Below, piece after piece: positions 8,810-15,580 of a DNA stretch of 15,580 bases. The notes beneath the pieces are model-generated. The model saw only the letters and a list, made by a program, of their open reading frames with translations, had not been told where the DNA came from and did not search any database. The stretch lies in assembly GCA_002751075.1 (NCBI GenBank), contig NAOQ01000496.1, positions 13,572 through 29,151 of the forward strand. The letters run 5' to 3'. The stretch is from Ichthyophonus hoferi. Its lineage: Eukaryota > Opisthokonta > Ichthyosporea > Ichthyophonida > Ichthyophonidae. Position 1 is the first letter of the stretch, and each line of letters begins with the position of its first letter. The position numbers and the translations under genes are program-made.

Positions 8810-8863
8810 TATATCATGAAATAATTGGTCCAATATTAGTTGCTTCATTCTTAATTAAATAAA

Positions 8864-9022
8864 ATGATTTGTCAATATAGATTACCGGAATGTGGGCAAT
8901 TGGAAAAAGAAGGACACTGGCTAAACAGTCATCTAAATAAGAACACGTACGTTAGGCTGATTGGAAATTCAAAATCAAATTTTGATCAAGCAATTCTAGT
9001 GGTCCTTACTAGTATCAAATGA
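8864..9022 (+). CDS. Possible 52-codon open frame, unrecognised
   Basis: The frame starts MICQYRLPECGQLEKEGHW, ends with TSIK, and stops at TGA 9020-9022. It uses a balanced residue set with two Cys and is less Ile/Lys/Asn-heavy than chance frames here. A frame of this length is expected about once by chance in this much AT-rich DNA, and no splice sites or family support it. Confidence 0.15.
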   Translation: MICQYRLPECGQLEKEGHWLNSHLNKNTYVRLIGNSKSNFDQAILVVLTSIK

Positions 9023-9221
9023 CTGGTATTAGTCAATACAAATGCGTATTGTAAGAGCTATATCCCCAAAAAATCTAAAGACAAAATGGATTATAAAGTG
9101 GTGGTCAATCTTTAAGTACAAAGTGATCTAAATTACATCATTAGTTTGCAGATATGAATCTATTGTAATTAAAAATTCTACAAGGTACAATCTTCATTAA
9201 CATCTCTAATGTGTTCACATG

Positions 9222-10057
9222 CTAGAAAGATGTGTATCTGAGAGCTGCTTCAATTGCTATCCCAGCAGCAGGCACTTGTATACAGCACCTAATTGAAGGT
9301 ACCGAGTCTGTGGACAAGTCATTAGTACTAGCATAGGTTCTTATAGTAACCATACTACTGATCCCTTTGTCTGATCATTTTCTAACAAAAACGTAATGTT
9401 ATATCATTAAACTACATGAAATGCCTCCTATTTTATTGGTTCTGAGTAAATCATGTGAGATGAACCGATTACAGTCTGATGCATAGTCATAGAAGAAGTG
9501 ATCTAATAGGAACGCTTCAAATTGGAAAAATTGCAGATAAAGTATATATAAACTGTGTCTATATATGAATATTTCTATATAAAATATAATATGATTTCTT
9601 ATTGTATAGTATAATTATGTATAGCATAGTATGGTATAGTATAATATGGTATAATTGAGCATAACATAATGTGGTATAGTAAAGTATCGTATATTATGGT
9701 ATAATATACTGTAGTATAATAAAATATAATGCAGTAAAACATAGCAGAATATAGTATAATATAGCATATACAGTGTAATATAGTACAGTATATATTAGAA
9801 ACAGGACTAGTATCTGTTGTACTGAGTTCTATCTGGCTGTTGTCATTAGGAAAAGGGTAAGCTAAATCCCTAGTTAGCTGCTCTTGAATATCTCTCTGTT
9901 GATTAGTGGATATAAAAGACTTTTAGCTACTTACCTGACAATGTATTATATATGTAATAGCTGAAATATAATTGTGACTGTGTTTATATAGTCATAGTAT
10001 TATTACCATCAGGAAAACTAACACCAACCTCAACTAGTTGGCCTTCTAGTGCAATGT
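9222..10057 (-). CDS. Unrecognised spliced gene fragment with two very short introns
   Basis: Three minus-strand exons join in frame. Exon A ends at 10007 (GATG|GTAATA) and begins at 10057 or a little upstream. Exon B is a 26-base microexon at 9960-9935 (acceptor TATATTTCAG, donor CAG|GTAAGT). Exon C begins at 9895 after CAACAG. The introns are 46 and 39 bases. The joined product reads ...LEGQLVEVGVSFPD-AITYIIHCQ-RDIQEQLTRDLAYPFPND..., continuing to ...IELSTTDTSPVSN. The end of exon C is unclear because it runs towards a pentanucleotide tract. A likely last exon at 9370-9222 (acceptor GATCAG) is open for 48 codons to TAG and includes TYASTNDLSTDSVPS and a stretch ending AALRYTSF. The segments QLVEVGVSFPD and QLTRDLAYPFPND resemble each other, as do LSTTDTSPVS and LSTDSVPS, so an internal repeat is possible. 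No family is recognised and the 5' end is not found. Confidence 0.45.
9595..9793. repeat. TATAG/TATAA pentanucleotide tract
   Basis: About 200 bp of degenerate five-base units (TATAG, TATAA, CATAG). By position it lies in the intron between exon C and the last exon of the minus-strand gene, the same kind of location as the tracts in the Ras introns. Confidence 0.75.
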
Positions 10058-10257
10058 CTGGATTATCTACCTCAACTTTTTAAACAACTATGCATATAGT
10101 ATGAAAAATACAGAGAACATAAATTGAACAGTAAATAGTGACTACTGATAACAGTGCTTATTATTAGTTGTTTTGGTCTTTTTATCCGTTTTTCGGCCGT
10201 TGTTTATTGTAAGTGTTAATTATGGTTACCACCCACATAGTTACTCATTAATGCAAA

Positions 10258-10418
10258 TAGACCAATTGTAAAGATCCTTATTGACTAACACAATTTGCAA
10301 AAGATCATTGAGGCCCACAAGAAATGTTTGATCTTATCTCGAAAATCTTGTATTATTGTGTCCTTATTTGGATGACCCCTTAGCAAATTTATTTTTGTAA
10401 TTCTTATATACTATGTGT
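10258..10418 (-). other. Coding-like island, minus strand
   Basis: A minus-strand frame reads through LLRGHPNKDTIIQDFRDKI followed by KHFLWASMIFCKLC to a stop near 10272. The opposite strand is also open over part of it (LQKIIEAHKKCLILSRKS). It lies upstream of the spliced minus-strand gene and could be one of its earlier exons, but no clean acceptor and donor pair was found. It could also be chance. Confidence 0.2.
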
Positions 10419-10668
10419 AGATAAAATCAATTTATCTAGTTAAGAAAGTTATGCAATTAACTAATATTAAATATTTGATTGATTATTTTATGATTTGTTT
10501 GTTATCAGGATTTCAACCAAACTACGTGTTCATTCGGAGTTTACGGTTTTAAAACATAAAGGAATAAGTTGTAAAAGTGCATGGAACGTTTAGGTTTTAA
10601 CGATATATTACGTTATAGTATAGTATAGTAAGATATAGTATAATGGTATAATATAATTGTTCGGAACA

Positions 10669-10727
10669 TTAAGTAGAAACAGGAGTGTTCCTGTAACTTA
10701 CATTCGTTTTGAGAGAGAGAGGGAATA
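10669..10727 (+). repeat. 59-bp dispersed module, copy 1
   Basis: Resembles 12977-13033 in the same orientation: GTAGAAACAGG and GTAGAGACACG, then GTTCCTGTAACTTACATTCG and GTTCCTGTGACTTATATTCG, then a purine-rich run ending in GAATA. A shorter match (CCTGCAACTTACAAT) occurs on the minus strand near 13885-13899, at the outer edge of the other extra segment. Confidence 0.45.
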
Positions 10728-10837
10728 CCACATTTATCAGAATTTTATGTTTTTTGCAGTTGTGTGTGTGCGAGAGCTGGTCGACCCGGGCCTTTATTAG
10801 TTATTGCAGTTTACATTTATACTTGTCTCTTTTCCAG

Positions 10838-10918
10838 AATGGTTCACTGGCCATCTATTTTGTTAGTGTGACTTCTTGTATATCTTGTATATTATGTGTT
10901 GACAAATCAATCCAACAG
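10838..10918 (+). CDS. Candidate 81-bp symmetric exon, plus strand
   Basis: A strong acceptor (CTTGTCTCTTTTCCAG, ending at 10837) and a donor (CAACAG|GTTGAA) bound exactly 27 codons with phase 0 at both ends, starting NGSLAIYFVSVTSC and ending VDKSIQQ. The composition suggests a partly membrane-buried or disulphide-containing segment. The minus strand over the same bases offers a short ATG frame (10854-10801, MASEPFWKRDKYK...), so the strand is uncertain. No neighbouring exon was found in either orientation. Confidence 0.22.
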
Positions 10919-12216
10919 GTTGAAAAATATTATGCTATTAAAATGCAACTAAACTAATCTCGAGCCACGATCATTGATTTACTGATTATTTAGGCATTGA
11001 TTGAATCCTCCTATTCATCTGTGGTTGACAATCTTGTAACAATAACATCATAGAGTGTCATGTAGTATTACTTAACATAACGTAGCATAATATAGTATAA
11101 TATAGTATAATATAGTATGGTATAGAATGTAGTTTGTCTATCTATATATTTTAACTACTTTAATTTATTCAGTAATAATTGATCTTTAATATTTTTTAAA
11201 AGGGGTAAAGTGCATGAATTGAGGTGGGGCATTTATTGCACTCCGAATACGACTAAATCTTATTTAATTGAATTTGCTAGCATATAAAATTAGAGGCTAT
11301 AGAATCATATATTGGTCCTGTTAACAATATTTTGCAATTTAATTAGTTCTAATTAGTTCTAATTAATTAATGCATACTGGCAAAATATATTTTAAGATAG
11401 TCTAATCATTGGCCTCAGTTAGCTTTGTGAGGGCAAGTCAATGTTGGTCTAGCCCACATTCTAGCTGCACATTATCTGCATTAAACGGCTAGTTCATTTG
11501 GCCTGCTTGGTCTAGCCTTGATCCTTTCTGGCATTGCTAATAAACGTTGTATACACATTCCTATGCTAACTATATGTTGATATTAAAAAATGCACCACTT
11601 CCCTTCTAATTATATTTCTACATTAATTTTTAAATGTATATTTCCTAATTTACAACCCGCCTTGGGCAATAATGCTTAAATATATCTTGCCTACCTCTTA
11701 ATTGCAAACTTATATTAATTTAGAAAAGATACTTTGCCTGACATGTATGATTTATGATTTATAATAGTAATACCTTGCACTCTACGAAACATTCACTTAT
11801 AATTAGGTGAAGCACACAGTCATTTAGAATGTAAGAATTAGCAATATCTTCCGTTATATTTGCAATTGAAATGCTTAATTGTTATTATTATTAACCAATC
11901 CTTGTATAGTCAATGCAACGTAGCTTTTAATTACTTGCCTTTTCTGTATTGCAGAAAAATATCTTGAATACTCTTGTTTTATCCACCCAAGTACTTCCAG
12001 TTATTTAATATATAGAGATTCTAGTAATCTAAATAAGGACCTCCTACGTTAAGCATTCATGACACCAGTGCCAAAAAAGGTAATGCAAGTGTATATGTTA
12101 TTGGTCAGACTAAATTGATTTGCACGAGGTTGTGGCCAGACCAATCAGTTTACCAGGGTATATGATGGCCTTATATCTACCAATGAGCGTACGGCTATTG
12201 GATAAATATAATTAGT

Positions 12217-12493
12217 GTCAGCTATTGTTTATTAGCTATTTAAATAACTCCACTTTTCTAATTAGAGGGAGTAATAATCTTAACTTTCAACAAGCAATCT
12301 GGAATTAAAAAAAAAGCAAAACCCATGCCCGACATTCTGTGCCAGTAGATCTATTTATATTTTATCTACGAACACAGAATAATTACGTTAGCCACTCAAG
12401 TTAGATAGAAGGCACAAAGCTATACCAGTACAATTAAGATCCTATAGGATTCTTAGTAATTATGCGGTCTTCCCTGTAGGATAAACCCAACAT
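12217..12493 (-). mobile_element. Second copy of the ~265-bp nested element
   Basis: The reverse complement aligns end to end with 2622-2884. Shared anchors are the AAGACC block near its start, TAATTGTACTGG, TTACTCC and the terminal block CTAATAAACAATAGCTGAC. It is about 14 bp longer than the first copy. The flanks AATTAGT and GATTAGA could be the worn remains of a target duplication. It lies inside the 2-kb segment unique to the right arm, so it is an independent insertion and shows that the sequence is a dispersed family. Confidence 0.65.
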
Positions 12494-12533
12494 GACGATT
12501 AGATAAAAAAATAAATAAACAAAGCTAAATATA

Positions 12534-12663
12534 TTAAAAAGTCAATAAATAAATTCCTTGAAAGATATCATGTATTACAGCCGCGACATCATGTAGAGGG
12601 CGCGAATGAAACTTGACAATCTTGATATGTTGATGTCTTAAGATTTGAAATGTAACATAACAT
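12534..12663 (-). other. Open minus-strand island with GC-rich core
   Basis: A minus-strand frame of about 43 codons includes LRHQHIKIVKFHSRPLHDVA and ends at TAA (12536-12534). The central bases (12579-12605, with CCGCGAC and AGAGGGCGCG on the plus strand) are strongly GC-rich in an AT-rich setting. It could be an exon remnant or a protein-binding site. No splice pair or family supports coding. Confidence 0.2.
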
Positions 12664-12976
12664 GATTATAAGTGATACCAATCCTGTATGACAGTATTTG
12701 CATCACAGAATATGTACTCAGAGTTGACCCTGCCACTGTTTTCCTTAGGCCAAATAAGATAATAGTTAAGAGGTAATCAGGTATTTATTAGGCGTATATC
12801 CAGTAGAAATCTGATCTGTCATTAATTATCTTATATTTATAGATCTGGTTAAGAATTAGTTGCTGATACAATCACCATAATGCAGGAAGAGGAGGAAAAG
12901 GGAGATATTAATAATAGTTAAAATAATAATACTACTAATAATAATACTAATAAAATTAATAATAATGTTAAGAGTA

Positions 12977-13033
12977 TTATGTAGAGACACGATCGTTCCT
13001 GTGACTTATATTCGTTTACAAAAAGAAAGAATA
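12977..13033 (+). repeat. 59-bp dispersed module, copy 2
   Basis: Partner of 10669-10727 in direct orientation. It lies inside the other segment unique to the right arm, so both extra segments carry the same short sequence. That may link how they arose. Confidence 0.45.
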
Positions 13034-13131
13034 TAGAATTAAGGAGGGTTTTAACGTGTCCCTTTGCATGCGCGGAGTACAGATATGTTAAGACATATTT
13101 TTTTTATATTAAACAAGTTAGCAGGATTTGT

Positions 13132-13150
13132 CTTAGGCAGGATGCCTAAG
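13132..13150. other. Perfect 7-bp hairpin
   Basis: CTTAGGC (13132-13138) and GCCTAAG (13144-13150) are exact reverse complements around the loop AGGAT. It is GC-richer than its surroundings. No T-run or coding gene lies next to it, so no terminator role is claimed. Confidence 0.4.
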
Positions 13151-14075
13151 CAATGTGTGATTTGGACCCAAAACGTATGATCTGAAATTTAAGAAATTCC
13201 TTAATAAATTTTTAGAACGATTTAAATTTTAACCAAAAGCTGTACAGAGTGTAAAAATACTAAAATAGCCGTTGCAAATTAGTACACAAAACTTATCTTT
13301 TAATATACTTGAGCTGGAAATAGGTAAAAATGAATAGTATGTGCATTCTTTGAACTAATAATAAATTTAATTTTCCTCCGAACAGAACCAAAGGATTAAG
13401 ATAATCTTATATTTAGGATATGATATCCCGTGAGATAATCCTATTGGTTAGAGCTTTGCGTACTTGATGATTTTCTTTGTAGCGATTGATTAATTGTTTT
13501 ATTTTTAAATAACGAACCAATTGATATAGATTAGACTGATCGCATATTAATGACATTTAATGTATGAGCTAAAAACTATCAAAAAACTATTTTATACCCT
13601 TGGCGGAATATTGTCTAAATTTTTATATCGGACCGTAGTTTTGGGTATTTAAATGTTTCTCCTAGAACAAAAGGGTTCACTGCATAATAAGGAGCTCCTA
13701 TATCTCGCACTAAGGTTGTTTCTTTACTAATTGTTATAAAATAATTGGTACCTATCAAATATAAATATATTTAGTGGTTCAAGAAGAGATTTTTAACGGT
13801 TATTAATCTCACAACAATCAGATGGATATAATACTAAACTAGGTACAAATTAACACAGCTCCCTTATAATAGTAATAGTAGTTATTGTAAGTTGCAGGAT
13901 CTCTACCATTGGCTGGTTCAATTTTGATCGATCATCTTGGCTTGATGTTTAACACCAACTGATTGCACTAATTATTTTCTTAGACTACATACATAATAAT
14001 ATTTGCTAACAATATTCAATGATTATAGCTATATAAATAAATACTCCAATTAATTAAATATTATTATTTTAACAC

Positions 14076-14095
14076 TCCGCTTTGGCCTCAGCGGA
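14076..14095. other. GC-rich hairpin at the outer edge of the right arm
   Basis: TCCGCT (14076-14081) pairs with AGCGGA (14090-14095) around an eight-base loop. It begins about 30 bases outside the last detectable homology between the arms (14047), and the left arm has no counterpart. Confidence 0.35.
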
Positions 14096-14221
14096 TTATT
14101 TCACCCAAGACATAAAAAATATGAAAAAGAAATATGAAGAGTCTTAACCTAGTGATTACTTAGCTGTAGGCTTACTGCACACGAAATGAATTAAATAATT
14201 CCTAATATCATTGGTTTTATA

Positions 14222-14290
14222 CCTAATATAACGTAATATAATATAATATAATATAGTACAATATAATATAATATAATATAATATAATGAT
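14222..14290. repeat. TATAA pentanucleotide tract
   Basis: About 70 bp of nearly pure AATAT units outside the right arm. It belongs to the stretch 14048-15282, which shows no recognisable gene, only microsatellites and AT-rich DNA. Confidence 0.8.
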
Positions 14291-14682
14291 ATATTATAAT
14301 GAGATCCTAATTATCGACTTTTATTACAACCCTAATATAGATCCGATAACTCTAGAACCAATCATTAATACGATAGTTTATATTTTCACATAATATTATT
14401 GGCTAGTTAGATAGCAACCATTATATTGGATCAAACGTTCACATATATTATTGGCATATACTAATGAGTTATTAACACTAATTACCACCTACCCTCACTG
14501 TTTCTCTTTTGTATTTTCAATCAATTATTTTATTTTCGTTTTTTTTTTGAGAATTTAGTGGAGAATAATAACAGAATAATGGTATATATATATATGTAGA
14601 TAACATTATGAGTATTAGTATTGGAGTATATTTGGTGTAATGTCCTATACAGTATCATATTATACCCTACATATATATAATC

Positions 14683-14740
14683 ATGCAGACATACATGCAG
14701 ACATACATACAAACATGCAGACATACATGCAGACATACAT
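14683..14740 (+). repeat. 12-bp tandem repeat ATGCAGACATAC
   Basis: Four exact units begin at 14683, 14695, 14715 and 14727. They are interrupted once by an eight-base variant (ATACAAAC), so the array looks young. Open frames across it on both strands are by-products of the repeat. Confidence 0.85.
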
Positions 14741-15015
14741 AATGACCTGGCTATTTTACATGTGTATATTTCAGTGTATATATGTGGGTATGTATATTGA
14801 GATGTTTATGAAGTGTGGGTACATGAGGTAGCTAAACCTTCCGAATAATAGCATTAACCTTTATTCATATAATTACGTTGATGTTTATGTGTCTACCTCT
14901 ATATTTAGAATGTTAAAGAGTCTACATAAGTGAAAGTATTTTTTAATTTCGACAGATTCAGTTGTAAAATACTGAAGATTTTAATAATGGCACATAATAC
15001 AGCGTACTACTATAC

Positions 15016-15215
15016 CTACCTACATGCTATCATGTGCACCATCATGTATACTATCATACCATCATACCATTCTACATACATACATACTCTAATACATGTT
15101 ATCATATATACTATCCTATATACTATCATACATTCTAGAATTTTATTGTATTGTATTTTATTATACTATATTATTCTACATTATGTTATACTATATTCTA
15201 TGATTTTATTCTATC
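15016..15215 (+). repeat. Degenerate TACTATCATACC / TATTATACTA tract
   Basis: Irregular short repeats of ACTATCAT and ATACC type grade into TATTA/TACTA pentanucleotides up to 15215. They lie upstream of the exon at 15283 and probably belong to the preceding intron or promoter-proximal DNA of that gene. Confidence 0.6.
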
Positions 15216-15226
15216 TCACCAATTAA

Positions 15227-15282
15227 CCCTCCTTCATTCACCCCCCTCTCCTTCTCCCTTTCCCTCTCTCTCTCTCCTATAG
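15227..15282 (+). promoter_or_regulatory. Polypyrimidine tract and 3' splice site
   Basis: More than 50 bases are almost entirely C and T, ending in CTCTCTCTCTCCTATAG at 15282. It is the strongest acceptor signal in the window. It fixes the start of the exon at 15283 and shows that coding or UTR sequence of this gene lies upstream, unless the first ATG in the exon (15310) is the start. Confidence 0.7.
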
Positions 15283-15395
15283 TCTACTATTTCAACCTAC
15301 GAACCCTACATGCCCTTGATTGGCCCTGAACGCTACACCCAGCTATCTATGTTCTTATTGGCTATGGGCTTCGTGTTTACTTCTCTATTCGCTAT
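15283..15395 (+). CDS. Internal exon of a small membrane protein, TMEM258/Ost5-like
   Basis: The exon runs from the acceptor at 15282 to a donor GTAGGT at 15396 and codes 37 residues plus two bases. It is GC-richer than all surrounding DNA. Residues 1-18 are polar (STISTYEPYMPLIGPERY) and 21-37 form a membrane span (LSMFLLAMGFVFTSLFA). The span aligns with the first membrane segment of TMEM258 as recalled (LTVVLLAIGMFFTAWFF): L, LLA, G, F, T and F agree and most other positions are conservative. TMEM258/Ost5 is a small two-span subunit of the ER oligosaccharyltransferase that N-glycosylates proteins. A short polar N-terminus before the first span also fits that family. The second span would lie beyond the window. 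A 17-residue hydrophobic match is weak, so another tail-anchored or small membrane protein is possible. Splicing out in phase 2 avoids the TAG that otherwise follows at once. Confidence 0.5.
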
Positions 15396-15580
15396 GTAGG
15401 TTACGATTAATATTGTATAATATCACTAATATATAATAGGATATATCTACATGTTATGATGGTAAGAAGTATATTTTATTATAATTTAGTATTCGTTTAT
15501 AATTGTCAATTTTTCATATAGTATTTCATCATTTTGTAAACACAAACATCTACCATATAAGGCTATTATATATATATATA
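15396..15580 (+). other. Start of the following intron, AT-rich
   Basis: Begins with the donor GTAGGT and continues as AT-rich DNA with no open frame, ending in a (TA)n run (about 15569-15580) at the window edge. The next exon is not reached. Confidence 0.5.

Larger units (their letters stand above)
8336..11202. other. 2.9-kb segment unique to the right arm
   Basis: It sits between the two innermost homologous blocks of the right arm, where the left arm has only 140 bp of microsatellite. It contains the spliced minus-strand gene fragment (9222-10057), a (CTAT)n run (8719-8745), a GC-rich island (about 8762-8812), pentanucleotide tracts at 9595-9793, 10612-10656 and 11083-11128, and several short coding-like islands. 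Either the segment was gained by the right arm or lost from the left by recombination between flanking microsatellites. Confidence 0.55.
11897..13892. other. 2-kb segment unique to the right arm
   Basis: Lies between the two outer homologous blocks of the right arm, where the left arm has only about 35 bp (863-897). It carries the second copy of the ~265-bp element (12217-12493), a GC-rich island (about 12570-12605), a copy of the 59-bp module (12977-13033), an AAT-repeat stretch (about 12910-12970) and a perfect hairpin (13132-13150). No terminal inverted repeats are evident, so it is not shown to be a single transposon. No gene is recognised. Confidence 0.45.
7720..14047 (-). repeat. Right arm of the inverted duplication
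   Basis: This is the mirror of 712-4290, longer because of two additional segments: 8336-11202 between the two inner blocks, and 11897-13892 between the two outer blocks. Clear landmarks are the purine/pyrimidine-rich stretch near 7920-7950 (partner near 4090-4130), the motif AACTAGCCGTTTAATGCAG read on the minus strand near 11480 (partner near 2930), and TTGAACCAGCCAATGGTAGA on the minus strand near 13910 (partner near 827). It keeps uninterrupted versions of all three sites where the left arm carries insertions. The order of blocks is strictly collinear. That argues for one duplication event rather than chance placement of dispersed repeats. Confidence 0.8.

Noticed and set aside
9225-9337. 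Plus-strand open frame (KDVYLRAASIAIPAAG...)
   Set aside because: It is the antisense of the longer minus-strand exon 9370-9222, which has a usable acceptor and fits the minus-strand gene better, though the strand is not proven.
10778-10792. GTCGACCCGGGCC resembling a cloning-vector polylinker or a tRNA B-box
   Set aside because: No vector flanks, no A-box or tRNA fold upstream, and a 13-base match is too short to conclude anything.
10709-10957. 82-codon plus-strand frame
   Set aside because: Begins in a GA-repeat without ATG and runs through an apparent acceptor. Only the part 10838-10918 has exon-like borders.
14530-15226. Three 60-100 codon frames on both strands
   Set aside because: All run through the ATGCAGACATAC array or ACTAT-type repeats and show repeat-derived composition.
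1-15580. LTR retroelements, viral genes, CRISPR arrays, rRNA and tRNA genes
   Set aside because: No reverse transcriptase, integrase, capsid or direct LTR pair, no regularly spaced repeat-spacer array, and no cloverleaf or conserved rRNA segment could be recognised.

Overview
The window is AT-rich eukaryotic DNA (roughly 70% A+T by eye). It carries spliced genes with GT-AG introns, inverted-repeat DNA transposons and many pentanucleotide microsatellites. There are no bacterial-style operons, rRNA, tRNA or CRISPR. The lineage cannot be fixed. The Ras protein resembles the fungal/holozoan Ras subfamily, and two very short introns (39 and 46 nt) are inferred in another gene; a fungus, a unicellular holozoan or an early-branching animal would all fit.

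Layout. (1) 1-422 is the 3' end of a gene for a pentapeptide-repeat, proline-rich protein; its repeat appears to continue in another frame to 499. (2) 712-4290 is the left arm of a large, old inverted duplication. (3) 4484-6003 (minus) is a Ras-family GTPase in four recognisable exons whose last exon is not found; 6004-7719 is AT-rich DNA with no gene seen. (4) 7720-14047 is the right arm. It mirrors the left arm block for block but carries two extra segments, 8336-11202 and 11897-13892. The first extra segment contains an unrecognised minus-strand gene whose three central exons join in frame. (5) 14048-15282 is microsatellite-rich. (6) 15283-15395 (plus) is an internal exon of a small membrane protein that resembles TMEM258/Ost5; the gene continues past the window edge.

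The main result is the inverted duplication. Six homologous blocks occur in the same order, inverted, on both sides of the Ras gene. Because the two arms differ by insertions, each arm gives an empty site for elements in the other. This defines a 1.4-kb TIR element (1010-2404), its 266-bp miniature relative (3093-3358), and an unrelated ~265-bp nested element (2622-2884, second copy 12217-12493). The two TIR elements have TA target duplications and the nested one has a 9-10 bp duplication. The Ras gene loses its recognisable 3' end about 200 bp from the inner edge of the left arm, so the rearrangement may have cut it.

No functional cooperation between the genes is implied. They look like unrelated neighbours separated by repeat-expanded DNA.
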